Notes under the pieces: generated by a model
Database searches by the model: none
Told to the model about the DNA's origin: nothing
Seen by the model: only the letters and a program-made list of their open reading frames with translations
Position numbers and translations under genes: made by a program
Assembly (NCBI GenBank): GCA_964473355.1
Contig: CAYYOS010000052.1
Span: forward strand, 1-15,686
DNA length: 15,686 nucleotides
Source of the DNA: CAYYOS01 sp964473355
GTDB taxonomy: Bacteria; Pseudomonadota; Gammaproteobacteria; Burkholderiales; REEB80
Direction of reading: 5' to 3'
Part shown: positions 1 through 6,768 of the stretch, one piece after another
Layout: each line of letters opens with the position of its first letter
How positions within the stretch are numbered: position 1 is the stretch's first letter

Positions 1-1
1 T

Positions 2-136
2 TATCGCTATTTTGGACGCTCTGGACAGGTATTCATTGGAGACAAAACGGCCCGTTACACTACCGTTATTGAGGAGTGTGCTACAGGAGACGGGAGCGGA
101 ACCGTCGGCGCCACGCCAACTTTAGTTGTAAACTAA
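2..136 (+). CDS. C-terminal end of an unrecognised protein (5' truncated by window edge)
   Basis: An open frame enters from the left edge and ends at TAA 134-136, giving 44 residues. The tail is rich in Gly, Thr and Val, ends in TPTLVVN, and has one Cys. No motif identifies the family. A secreted or pilin-like protein would fit the composition, but that is a guess. It is followed by about 88 non-coding bases before the antitoxin gene, so it is probably a separate unit. That this is a real gene end is itself only moderately certain. Confidence 0.4.
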   Translation, partial: YRYFGRSGQVFIGDKTARYTTVIEECATGDGSGTVGATPTLVVN

Positions 137-169
137 TCTAGCAGAATAACCCCACTTACAGTGCCAGGC

Positions 170-198
170 TTGATTTAATCACATTCAATCGCTATGAT
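170..198 (+). promoter_or_regulatory. Sigma70-like promoter of the toxin-antitoxin operon
   Basis: TTGATT (170-175) and TATGAT (193-198) are separated by exactly 17 bases, a near-consensus -35/-10 pair. The predicted transcription start is near 205, about 20 bases before the antitoxin ATG at 225. AGGA at 214-217 gives a well-placed ribosome site. The promoter overlaps the inverted repeats described separately. Confidence 0.6.
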
Positions 199-226
199 TA
201 AGAATTATTACTTAGGACGTAATCAT
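171..226. promoter_or_regulatory. Candidate autorepression operator (inverted repeats)
   Basis: TGATTTAATCA (171-181) is an 11-base palindrome lying over the -35 box. ATGATTA (194-200), over the -10 box, is an exact inverted partner of TAATCAT (220-226), which reaches the antitoxin start codon. All arms share a GATT/AATC core. Ribbon-helix-helix antitoxins typically bind such repeated half-sites in their own promoter, so these are the natural operator candidates. Binding is inferred. Confidence 0.45.
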
Positions 227-485
227 GGAAACTAAAGTAATGACTGCGCATATCCCCTTACCGCTTGCCGAAAAGGTTGATCAGATGGCGGCACAATTGG
301 ACCGGCCTCGTGGTTGGATCATTAAAACAGCATTGACCGCATGGGTGGAACTGGAAGAGCGGCGTTACGCGATGACGCTTGAGGCGTTAGCGGAAGTTGA
401 TTCTGGCAAGGTAATCGATCATGCGGCCGTCGAAGCATGGGCGGAAAGTTTGGACGGAGAAAAGCCCTTACCCATGCCCCGCTAG
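225..485 (+). CDS. Ribbon-helix-helix (CopG/ParD-like) antitoxin
   Basis: This 86-residue protein is the likely antitoxin of a type II toxin-antitoxin pair: it binds operator DNA as a dimer and neutralises the toxin encoded just downstream. The N-terminus (about residues 4-45) has the ribbon-helix-helix pattern: a short beta strand (MTAHIPLPL), then a helix, then RPRGWIIKTAL and a second helix. The C-terminal part (about 46-86; EALAEVDSGKVIDHAAVEAW) is the usual toxin-contacting tail of this family. The ATG at 225 has AGGA seven bases upstream. Its stop codon TAG shares its G with the GTG start of the toxin gene. It is probably autorepressed through the inverted repeats at 171-226. Confidence 0.85.
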   Translation: METKVMTAHIPLPLAEKVDQMAAQLDRPRGWIIKTALTAWVELEERRYAMTLEALAEVDSGKVIDHAAVEAWAESLDGEKPLPMPR

Positions 486-760
486 TGCGACTAATTTGGA
501 CGCATAAAGCGCTATCGGATTTAGCAAGGTTGCACGCATTTTTAGCGCCCCTCAACTCTCCGGTCGCTGCGATGGTCAGACAATCGTTAACAAGGGGAGC
601 CAAACGCTTATTGGATCACCCCCGTATCGGTGAAAAACTTGATGCTTTCATCCCACGAGAAGTTCGACATATTTTCGTAGGGGATTACGAAATTCGTTAC
701 GAGATTCAAGATTCAATGATTTATATTTTACGGCTTTGGCATACACGTGAAGATCGTTAG
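485..760 (+). CDS. RelE/ParE-family toxin
   Basis: A 91-residue type II toxin of the RelE/ParE superfamily. These proteins either cleave mRNA on the ribosome (RelE) or poison DNA gyrase (ParE); the sequence alone does not settle which. Family hallmarks are an N-terminal strand (VRLIWTHKA), two helices with DLARLHAFL, the P-R-I-G turn near residues 46-49, and the C-terminal beta sheet with VRHIFVGDYEIRYEI and LRLWHTRED. The start chosen is GTG at 485, overlapping the antitoxin stop as TAGTG. An ATG at 437 in the same frame would add 16 residues unlike the family and lie deep inside the antitoxin gene. No separate ribosome site is visible before the GTG, so translation probably depends on coupling to the antitoxin, keeping toxin output below antitoxin. 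Confidence 0.85.
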   Translation: MRLIWTHKALSDLARLHAFLAPLNSPVAAMVRQSLTRGAKRLLDHPRIGEKLDAFIPREVRHIFVGDYEIRYEIQDSMIYILRLWHTREDR

Positions 761-961
761 ATCGAGCGCACATCTTTTTTAAGCTGGAAATCATCGGTCG
801 TCGAGGTAATTTCTGGAAGTGGGAACTACTTAACGATAGAAAATCCGTCATGTATTATGCTGTGAGTTGGTAGAGCTATGCCTCATTGGCGACGAATGTT
901 CCTATGCAGCGCGTGTTCGAGTAGCAGCCTTTTAGCCTAGGATTCCAATATCTATAAACCA
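761..961. other. Intergenic stretch after the toxin gene
   Basis: About 200 bases with no convincing gene. A T-run at about 773-778 lies just after the toxin gene, but the sequence before it forms only a weak stem, so a terminator is not secure. An ATG at 878 opens 20 codons in the same frame as the downstream serine hydrolase and stops at TAG 938-940. Confidence 0.5.
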
Positions 962-2020
962 TTGATTTACGCTGTCGCGCAAGCGTTATGCCTCGTCAGC
1001 CTGAGCTCGTTTGCCGCACGCGACTTTTCTGTGGCCTCCCCGCAAGATGTCGCGGCCGAACTGATTGTGGCGCCGCAGGCGTTGGCGGCATATAAGCAGG
1101 CCGCCGCCTATTCTCGGGCGCATCGTGGCTTATCCATGGTGGTCATGCAAAACGGCGAAATCCTTTTTGAGGATTATGCGGAGGGCTATACCGCAGAGGA
1201 TGCGCATAACCTTTACAGCGGCACGAAAAGCTTCTCCTGTGCCCTCGCCGTCGCGGCGATTCAGGACCAATTGTTGAGCTTTAATGAGCCGGTTTCGCAA
1301 ACGATAACCGAATGGAAAAGCGACCCGCAGAAATCCACCATAACCATTCAACAATTACTTACATTGACCAGCGGTATTGATGCGGGTAAGACCGGATCGA
1401 AACCTACTTACGCCGAGGCCATAGCGGCCCAAACGCTGCATTCACCCGGAAAGGCGTTCCAGTACGGCCCGGCCCCTTTTCAGGTCTTCGGTGAACTGAT
1501 GCGGCGTAAGCTCGCAGCAAGTGGGGAACCCCCGCGCGACTACCTAACGCGCCGCGTGCTCGCGCCTATAGGTTCCCAAATTGATAGCTGGCGTACGGGC
1601 GAGGACGGTAATCCAAAAATGCAAAGCGGCGCATTTCTCACGGCCCGCGCGTGGGCAAAGTACGGACAACTAATACTCAATCAGGGGCAATGGGCAGGCA
1701 AGGAGATACTCAAAAAAGAACTTCTGGCGGAATGTTTTCAGGGAACGACCGTGAACCCCGGCTATGGTATGACATTCTGGCTACCCATGAATGGGGGTAT
1801 TAACTCGGAGGGTCACAGTGCCGATCGCAGCGCCGCAAAACTGAAGGCCGTCGGTGCACCCGATCAAATTATTAAAGCAGCGGGCGTCGGCGGACAAAAA
1901 CTTTATGTCATTCCGTCGCGGAACTTGGTGATCGTGCGGCAGGCGTCACGATTACCGGTTTTTGGACGGGGCTTCGATGACGCTGGTTTTCTGGCACCTA
2001 TATTGAGTTTAAATGAGTAG
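962..2020 (+). CDS. Exported serine hydrolase, beta-lactamase/class C (SxxK) family
   Basis: A serine hydrolase of the class C beta-lactamase/penicillin-binding-protein fold, as in many esterases and peptidases; the substrate cannot be told. Residues about 1-20 form a hydrophobic signal peptide ending near SSFAA, so it is probably exported. The catalytic SxxK is S86-G-T-K89 (LYSGTKSF). The usual second motif YxN appears as Y168-G-P in FQYGPAPFQ, so the Asn position is changed. The third motif region is probably GVGGQKLYVIP near residue 308, as in relatives with AGAGGQ. The start is uncertain. TTG 962 is the first conventional start after the in-frame TAG at 938, but has no ribosome site. AGGA at 939-942 is spaced correctly for a rare ATC codon at 950, which would add a Lys to the signal-peptide N-region. 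The domain is full length (about 352 residues). Confidence 0.75.
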   Translation: MIYAVAQALCLVSLSSFAARDFSVASPQDVAAELIVAPQALAAYKQAAAYSRAHRGLSMVVMQNGEILFEDYAEGYTAEDAHNLYSGTKSFSCALAVAAIQDQLLSFNEPVSQTITEWKSDPQKSTITIQQLLTLTSGIDAGKTGSKPTYAEAIAAQTLHSPGKAFQYGPAPFQVFGELMRRKLAASGEPPRDYLTRRVLAPIGSQIDSWRTGEDGNPKMQSGAFLTARAWAKYGQLILNQGQWAGKEILKKELLAECFQGTTVNPGYGMTFWLPMNGGINSEGHSADRSAAKLKAVGAPDQIIKAAGVGGQKLYVIPSRNLVIVRQASRLPVFGRGFDDAGFLAPILSLNE

Positions 2021-2254
2021 TATGGTCGGGGCAGCATTGAGTACCGTGAACGTTGTGATTTATCCGTTGAGCAGGTCAGTTTTATTTATCGCGGCCCCAT
2101 TCCCCTAGCCTCATATCTGCCTGGCGCGAACCCAAAAGATTCTCAGTATGTCCCGGCTTATTTCGCTGTGTACTTCTCCGACCCCCACGGGCTGCGGTTA
2201 GAAATTACCAGTTATTGTCAAGAACGACGGGACCGTCATGACAAGTGGATGTAG
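2021..2254 (+). pseudogene. 3' remnant of a glyoxalase/VOC-superfamily gene
   Basis: Directly after the hydrolase stop, in the same frame, 77 sense codons run to TAG 2252-2254. They end in YFAVYFSDPHGLRLEITSY, a very typical C-terminal strand of the vicinal-oxygen-chelate fold (glyoxalase/bleomycin-resistance/dioxygenase proteins), where the Glu of RLEI is the usual metal ligand. There is no start codon with a ribosome site and no N-terminal half, so this is a truncated fragment rather than a working gene. The family call rests on the DPHGLRLEI motif and the strand pattern before it. Any enzymatic role of the parent gene is unknown. Confidence 0.6.
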
Positions 2255-2368
2255 GGCTTAAGGCAGGCGGCGGTGATCCCGGGGTATTCTAAAGAAAAGC
2301 ACAAAATATCAAAAACCAAAATCAAGTCGGCTCTAAGATGATCTTTCCACATCAAATCGGAGAGTGTG

Positions 2369-2731
2369 ATGAGTAATAATTTAGAAGCTACATGGGAAAC
2401 GTATGCGTCTTCCTGGAAGGTAGAAAGTGCCGTTGATAAACGTACTTTATTTGAGCAGTGTTTAGACTCCGCCTGTCGATATCATGATCCACTAATAAAA
2501 ACCAAGGGCTGGGATGAGCTTGAGGCGTACATGCTAGATTTTCATCGACAGATTCCCGGGGGATATTTTGTCACCACCTATTTTCTCGCGCATAGCGATA
2601 GAAGTATTGCAAAATGGGAAATGAGGAATGGCGACAATATGGTACTTGGAGATGGTATCAGCTATGGTGAATATAACGAGAAAGGCAAATTGGTTTCAGT
2701 CACTGGTTTTTTCGAGCTACCAAAAGGATAG
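2369..2731 (+). CDS. SnoaL-like/NTF2-fold small protein
   Basis: A 120-residue soluble protein with the length and pattern of the SnoaL-like branch of the NTF2 fold. It has an N-terminal helix with a conserved W (ATWETYASSWKV), a helix-turn region ending in YHDPLIKTKGWDELEAYM, and a sheet with DRSIAKWEM, GDGISYGEYNEKGKLVSVTGFF. Such proteins form cone-shaped pockets and act as small-molecule isomerases, hydrolases or binding proteins; the ligand here is unknown. ATG 2369 is chosen because GGAG at 2359-2362 is six bases upstream; a GTG just before it (2366) would add one residue. The AraC-type regulator begins only 10 bases after its stop, suggesting one transcript and a shared response. Confidence 0.7.
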   Translation: MSNNLEATWETYASSWKVESAVDKRTLFEQCLDSACRYHDPLIKTKGWDELEAYMLDFHRQIPGGYFVTTYFLAHSDRSIAKWEMRNGDNMVLGDGISYGEYNEKGKLVSVTGFFELPKG

Positions 2732-2741
2732 CTGACTCGCT

Positions 2742-3683
2742 ATGAGCTATCTAAAACAAGTTCAAGCGGGCGTAGATTATATCGAAGCCAACTTGGATTT
2801 TGATATATCGTTAACAGAGGTTGCCGCGGCAGCAGGTATCAGCCAATGGCACTTTCAACGAATGTTTAAAGCACTAACCAATGAAACCTTAAAAACGTAC
2901 ATTCGCTCTCGACGGTTAAGCAACTCCTTGGAGAAACTTCTCGTTACGAAGGCTCGGATTATTGATATTGCCCTAAGTGCGGGCTTTGAATCTCAGGAAA
3001 GTTTTACTCGGGCGTTTAAGAGCGCTTTCGATATGACGCCAAACGAATACAGAAAGCTAGGCAGCAAAAGCCTGTTTCTGAAAAAAGCCCAATTTGACGC
3101 TGAGTATTTGCAGCATATCAATCAAAACATTTCACTGCAGCCAGAAATATATAGTCAAAAAAGAATGCTGCTTGTTGGTCTAAAGACCTGCTTCTACAGT
3201 GTTGACTCAGAGAAAAATAATATCGCTGAAAAGTTACCTCCGCTTTGGGGAGACTTCTTGAGTTGCATAGACCAAATAGATAACGTAGTTCGGGGTGTTT
3301 GCTATGGCGTTGTGCGGCAAACAAATGAGAAGGCGGACCAACTTGAGTATCATGCCGCCATTGAAGTTAGTAAGCTTGGAACGCTCCCCGGCAACATGGT
3401 CAGCATAGAGATACCCGCATCAACGTATGCGAAGTTTACCCACCAAGGCGAAGTGAATAATATCAACAATACGGTTAACTATATTTATTCAAGCTGGCTG
3501 CTGCAATCTGGATTCAAGCATACTTACGGGGCCGATCTGGAATTTTACGGATCGGATTATCACCCGGTCTCCGATAAGTCGGTTATGCACTATGCTATTC
3601 CCGTGGAAAAGCGAGATTCTATAACTAACATTCCGGGTAACACGTCGACCACTTCTGTAGACCGGAGACCGATTTCCCGCTAA
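2742..3683 (+). CDS. AraC-family transcription regulator with GyrI-like effector domain
   Basis: A 313-residue DNA-binding regulator. Residues about 5-105 hold the two helix-turn-helix units of AraC/XylS proteins: ISLTEVAAAAGISQWHFQRMFK is the first, and IIDIALSAGFESQESFTRAFK followed by MTPNEYRK is the classic second unit. Residues about 130-290 fit the GyrI-like/AraC effector-binding (SOUL-related) domain, with hydrophobic strands (MLLVGLKTCFY, MVSIEIPASTYAKFTHQG) and the closing ADLEFYG...YAIPVEK. This domain-at-the-front layout is that of Rob and SoxS-like relatives with a C-terminal ligand pocket. The ATG at 2742 is 10 bases after the SnoaL-like gene, with AAGGA about 13 bases upstream, so it is probably co-expressed. 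The final 20 residues after VEKRD are a low-similarity tail. Confidence 0.85.
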   Translation: MSYLKQVQAGVDYIEANLDFDISLTEVAAAAGISQWHFQRMFKALTNETLKTYIRSRRLSNSLEKLLVTKARIIDIALSAGFESQESFTRAFKSAFDMTPNEYRKLGSKSLFLKKAQFDAEYLQHINQNISLQPEIYSQKRMLLVGLKTCFYSVDSEKNNIAEKLPPLWGDFLSCIDQIDNVVRGVCYGVVRQTNEKADQLEYHAAIEVSKLGTLPGNMVSIEIPASTYAKFTHQGEVNNINNTVNYIYSSWLLQSGFKHTYGADLEFYGSDYHPVSDKSVMHYAIPVEKRDSITNIPGNTSTTSVDRRPISR

Positions 3684-3791
3684 GCTTGCTCTGCTGGCAT
3701 AGGGGGATAAGTTATCTTATACGAGATGATCACACTCCTTGAGGTTCAGCGGCAAGTCCAATACTCAATACTAACCTTGGGAATCTCAGCG
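3684..3791. other. Intergenic stretch before the attachment-protein pseudogene
   Basis: Non-coding. The only structure noticed is an 11-base palindrome GATAAGTTATC (3706-3716) just after a G-run. It could be a regulator site for the neighbouring AraC-type gene or a remnant of the pseudogene's promoter. No clear -35/-10 pair was found. Confidence 0.3.
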
Positions 3792-4219
3792 ATGACTACA
3801 ACGTGGATATTAGTGGCAAATCGCAGCGGCGCAAGTCTGTTCGAAAGCAACTGGCCAGGCTAAACCATACGTCGTTTACAGGATATTCCCCACCCCCAGG
3901 GGCGGCTGCAAAATAGTGAGATCGACTCGGACAACCCGGGCCGCGCCTTCGATAGCATGGGTGAGGGCCGTCACGGTATGAGCAAGGAGCACGGCGCGAC
4001 CGAAAAAGTCGCGCAGCAATTTGCGCGGGAGTTGGCGGAGCTGCTAAATAAAAATCGCAATACAATGTCTATGACCAACTTATTTTAATGGCGGAACCCA
4101 AATTCCTCGGCCTGCTGCGTGCCGCCCTGGATTCGAATACTGCCGCGCTGGTTGTGCAAACGGTGAATAAAGAGTTGCTCGAAGTAAGCCCTGAGGATGT
4201 GATCAGTTATCTGAAATAG
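3792..4219 (+). pseudogene. Decayed 'host attachment protein' family gene
   Basis: Read in two frames, this stretch rebuilds a protein of about 142 residues of the bacterial 'host attachment'/baeRF-like family. It begins MTTTWILVANRSGASLFES (from ATG 3792) and continues with PHPQGRLQNSEIDSDNPGRAFDS, GEGRHGMSKEHGATEKVAQQFARELAELL and, after a frame change, YDQLILMAEPKFLGLLRAAL through to TAG 4217-4219. The order and spacing match the family throughout. Two lesions are visible: an in-frame TAA at 3861-3863, and a one-base loss near 4066-4070 that moves the frame. Both flanks are well preserved, so inactivation looks recent, or reflects sequencing error. The biochemical role of the family is poorly known; its name comes from an attachment phenotype in plant-associated bacteria. 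Confidence 0.75.
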
Positions 4220-4265
4220 CGAGTGATAGCATTTCCAAATTCGAATCAAAACCCGGTAATGTTTT

Positions 4266-4964
4266 TCAGGGCAGATCGAACAACAGGACTTCCGCTCCTT
4301 TACCCTTTTTTAATTCGATTTCCTTCTCGTTTTCTATTGCAACGCCATCACCGGCATTTAAAAGCGCGCCATTAAATTGAAGTGCGCCGCTCGCTACTTG
4401 TAAATAAGCGCGTCGTTTATTCGATAGCGCGTGTGTGATGGTTTCATTGCCATCAAGCAAGCCCGCATAAAGTCGCAAATCTTGATGAATCGCTAGAGAA
4501 TCCCCTGCGCCATCTGGCGAAACGACTAAATGCAATTGTCCACGCAATTGTTGCTCGTCAAAGCGCTGTTGTTCATAGCTGGGAGTTAGCCCCTTCTCTG
4601 CAGGCATAATCCAAATTTGTAGCAAGTGAGCCGGCTCTTGTGTTGACGCGTTATACTCGCTGTGACTGACGCCCGTGCCCGCGCTCATGCGTTGCACTTC
4701 GCCGCGGCGAATGGTGGAGCCGTTGCCTAGGCTATCTTTGTGTTCGAGGGCGCCCGATAACATATACGTGATGATTTCCATATCACTGTGTGAGTGGGTG
4801 GAAAACCCGGCACCGGGGGCGATTCTGTCGTCGTTAATCACACGTAGGCAGGAGAAATTCATATGCGCGGGATCGTAGTAATTGGCAAATGAAAAGGTAT
4901 GATAACTATCCAACCAGCCATGCTGGGCGTGGCCGCGCTCCGCGCTTTTGCGTACGGTGATCAT
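4266..4964 (-). CDS. Pirin-family protein (YhhW-like, quercetinase type)
   Basis: A 232-residue bicupin pirin, essentially the length of E. coli YhhW, a metal-dependent enzyme able to cleave quercetin in vitro whose physiological substrate is unclear. The N-terminal cupin carries the complete metal site at the same numbering as YhhW: H57 and H59 in FSTHSHSDMEI, and H101 and E103 in GVSHSEYN. The signature HSHSDMEIITYMLSGALEHKDSLGN is intact. The C-terminal cupin (about 150-232) is present and more divergent. The start ATG has GGAG eight bases upstream. It is divergent from the phosphatase/importer operon across an 86-base AT-rich region, and its 3' end faces the attachment pseudogene. Confidence 0.92.
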   Translation of the reverse strand: MITVRKSAERGHAQHGWLDSYHTFSFANYYDPAHMNFSCLRVINDDRIAPGAGFSTHSHSDMEIITYMLSGALEHKDSLGNGSTIRRGEVQRMSAGTGVSHSEYNASTQEPAHLLQIWIMPAEKGLTPSYEQQRFDEQQLRGQLHLVVSPDGAGDSLAIHQDLRLYAGLLDGNETITHALSNKRRAYLQVASGALQFNGALLNAGDGVAIENEKEIELKKGKGAEVLLFDLP

Positions 4965-5050
4965 GCTGGTAACTCCTATTTAATCGAGCAACTTACCAAA
5001 TGCCCATAATATATGATATTAAAAATTCTAACCTTTTGTGAAATGGACAC
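4965..5050. promoter_or_regulatory. Divergent promoter region between pirin gene and HAD/ABC operon
   Basis: These 86 bases must hold promoters for both directions. They contain AT-rich candidates, notably CATAAT (5005-5010) and TATGAT (5012-5017) for the plus strand, but no convincing -35 partners. The space is too short for a cobalamin riboswitch, which might have been expected if the downstream importer were B12-specific. Confidence 0.4.
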
Positions 5051-5734
5051 GTGATTGCCACAAATTCCCCCAAACGTTTAATTTTATTCGACTTGGATAA
5101 TACGTTATTGAACGGCGATAGCGATTTTGCCTGGGCGCAGTTTTTGATTGAAAAAGGCGTACTCGATCGAGAGCTGTATCAGGCACAGAACGACGTATTT
5201 ATGAAAGCTTATGAGAATGGCTCATTGGATATTCAGGGGTTTTTAGAGTTCCAACTGAAACCTTTGTCGCGCCATGCGCGCAGGGAATTGGACGCTTGGC
5301 ATACTGATTTTATGAAGACCAAAATTTTGCCCATGATTAGCCGGAAAGCACGGGATTTAGTTGCTTCCCATACGCAGGCTGATTCCTTGCTAGCAATTAT
5401 CACCGCTACCAATAGCTTTATTACCGCACCGATCGCGGCGCAGCTGGGTGTGCCGAATTTAATCGCCACTGAGCCCGAAGAAGTGAATGGTAACTTTACG
5501 GGCAACGTAATTGGCGTCCCCTGTTTTCGCGAAGGCAAAATACAGCGCTTAAAAATGTGGCTAAAAAATCGGGATTTAAACTTGGCGGATTTAGAAACGT
5601 GGTTTTATAGCGATTCTTTGAACGATTTGCCGCTCTTAAAAGAAGTGCAACACCCCGTCGCCGTTGATCCGGACGCGACCTTAAGAAAGCACGCCCAAGA
5701 CAATAATTGGCCAATTATTAGTTTGCGTGATTAA
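5051..5734 (+). CDS. HAD-superfamily phosphatase, subfamily IB (SerB-like)
   Basis: A 227-residue phosphatase of the SerB-like HAD-IB group, which remove phosphate from small phosphomonoesters. All four HAD motifs are visible: D14-L-D16-N-T (nucleophile and acid/base), T118 in IITATN, K163 in REGKIQRL, and D188-S-L-N-D192 for metal binding. Residues about 25-95 form the helical cap that sets substrate choice. The start is GTG 5051; an in-frame stop lies four codons upstream, so it is the only reasonable start. The stop overlaps the permease ATG as TAATG, showing one operon. Candidate substrates include phosphoserine, histidinol phosphate or a cofactor-salvage phosphate; the importer context makes salvage attractive but unproven. 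Confidence 0.85.
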   Translation: MIATNSPKRLILFDLDNTLLNGDSDFAWAQFLIEKGVLDRELYQAQNDVFMKAYENGSLDIQGFLEFQLKPLSRHARRELDAWHTDFMKTKILPMISRKARDLVASHTQADSLLAIITATNSFITAPIAAQLGVPNLIATEPEEVNGNFTGNVIGVPCFREGKIQRLKMWLKNRDLNLADLETWFYSDSLNDLPLLKEVQHPVAVDPDATLRKHAQDNNWPIISLRD

Positions 5735-6711
5735 TGCGCCGCGCGATTTTTCTACTGTTATTTCTGGTTCTGGCGATACTCAGTTTATTAATAGGACTAG
5801 CCGTCGGTAGCGTTGATTTAAGTGCCAGCCAAATAGCCACTGCGTTAATTTCTGGCGCCGTGGATGTCCCGGGGCAAATTATTTGGCAGCTGCGCGTTCC
5901 GCGTGTGGCCAGCGCCTTTGCGTGCGGCGCACTTCTGGCACTTTCTGGCGCTCTGCTTCAAGCACTGTTACGCAATCCCCTTGCCGATCCCTATATTCTG
6001 GGCATTTCCGGTGGTGCCGCGGTAGGCGCATTAACGGCGATGTTGCTCGGCCTGACCGCGATTGCGATTAATTTTGCGGCGCTGGGGGGTGCAATCGCCA
6101 CGCTCTTTTTGGTGTTAGTGCTGAGCCTCTTAGCCCGGGATCGCGGCATGTTAACGTTATTGCTAACCGGTATTGCCTTATCTGCAGGATTTAGCGCGGT
6201 GATTGCATTGATTTTAACCGTGGCGCCGGCTGCGCAATTGCACAGCATGTTGTTCTGGCTAATGGGGGATTTAAACCACAGCGGTAACCCGGGCATTGCT
6301 TGGCTAGTTTTGGTTCTGGTCGGCGCTGTTAGCTTTATTCTGGCACCCACTATTAATGTACTGGTTTTAGGCGAAGCGGAGGCCAAGTCGCTAGGGGTAA
6401 ATTTGCGGCGGGCACAAATCGCCTTAATTTTAATTGCGGCGGTGGCTACCGCCACCGCAGTGGTGGAGGCGGGCAGCATTGGGTTTGTCGGATTGGTGAC
6501 GCCGCACCTTATTCGTTTAGCTCGAATCAGTGACCATCGCTGGTTGTTGCCGGCTGTGATTATGGCGGGGGGTAGTTTAGTCACACTCGCCGATACGCTA
6601 GCGCGCAGCATCATCGCACCGATACAGCTGCCGGTGGGCATTCTAACTATTTTTTTAGGTGCCCCGGTTTTGCTAGTTTTGCTTCACCGCCAAGTAGCAG
6701 GCAGAAATTAA
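5734..6711 (+). CDS. FecCD/BtuC-family ABC importer permease
   Basis: A 325-residue inner-membrane permease of the FecCD/BtuC type, which forms the channel for iron-siderophore, haem or cobalamin import. The family signatures are clear: QLRVPRVASAFACGALLALSGALLQALLRNPLADPYILGISGGAA near residues 50-97, and the ATPase-contact and gate segment GFVGLVTPHLIRL near 252-264. About ten hydrophobic segments span the whole length, and the first (about 4-26) serves as an uncleaved signal anchor. It overlaps the phosphatase stop by one base, and the ATPase gene follows after 45 bases. Homology to both BtuC and FecD-like proteins leaves the substrate open. Confidence 0.9.
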   Translation: MRRAIFLLLFLVLAILSLLIGLAVGSVDLSASQIATALISGAVDVPGQIIWQLRVPRVASAFACGALLALSGALLQALLRNPLADPYILGISGGAAVGALTAMLLGLTAIAINFAALGGAIATLFLVLVLSLLARDRGMLTLLLTGIALSAGFSAVIALILTVAPAAQLHSMLFWLMGDLNHSGNPGIAWLVLVLVGAVSFILAPTINVLVLGEAEAKSLGVNLRRAQIALILIAAVATATAVVEAGSIGFVGLVTPHLIRLARISDHRWLLPAVIMAGGSLVTLADTLARSIIAPIQLPVGILTIFLGAPVLLVLLHRQVAGRN

Positions 6712-6744
6712 ATCACGAACTTCAGGGCAGAAGGAATAAGAAAC

Positions 6745-6768
6745 GATGCAAATATCATGCTGCAAATA
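6745..6768 (+). other. Seven-codon mini-ORF and near-duplicated start of the ATPase gene
   Basis: ATGCAAATA at 6745-6753 is almost repeated as ATGCTGCAAATA at 6757-6768, where the ATPase begins. The only good ribosome site, AAGGA around 6730-6734, is correctly spaced for the first ATG, which reads MQISCCK and stops at TAG 6766-6768, inside the ATPase start. Translation of the ATPase may therefore depend on termination and re-initiation. Whether the mini-ORF is used is not known. Confidence 0.3.

Noticed and set aside
3796..4065. Open frame of 89 codons on the minus strand
   Set aside because: It is opposite the attachment-protein pseudogene, whose plus-strand translation matches a known family; the minus-strand product is Pro/Arg/Cys-rich without family features.
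1..4265. Transposon, integrase or CRISPR array in the accessory region
   Set aside because: No transposase or integrase reading frame, terminal inverted repeat pair or regularly spaced direct repeats were seen.
4965..5050. Cobalamin riboswitch before the importer operon
   Set aside because: The space is 86 bases and shared with a divergent gene; a cobalamin riboswitch needs about 200 bases and no B12-box-like sequence was seen.
5991..6641. Open frame of 216 codons on the minus strand inside the permease gene
   Set aside because: The plus strand encodes a clear FecCD permease; the long antisense frame is a by-product of its Ala/Leu/Gly codons and its product is low-complexity.
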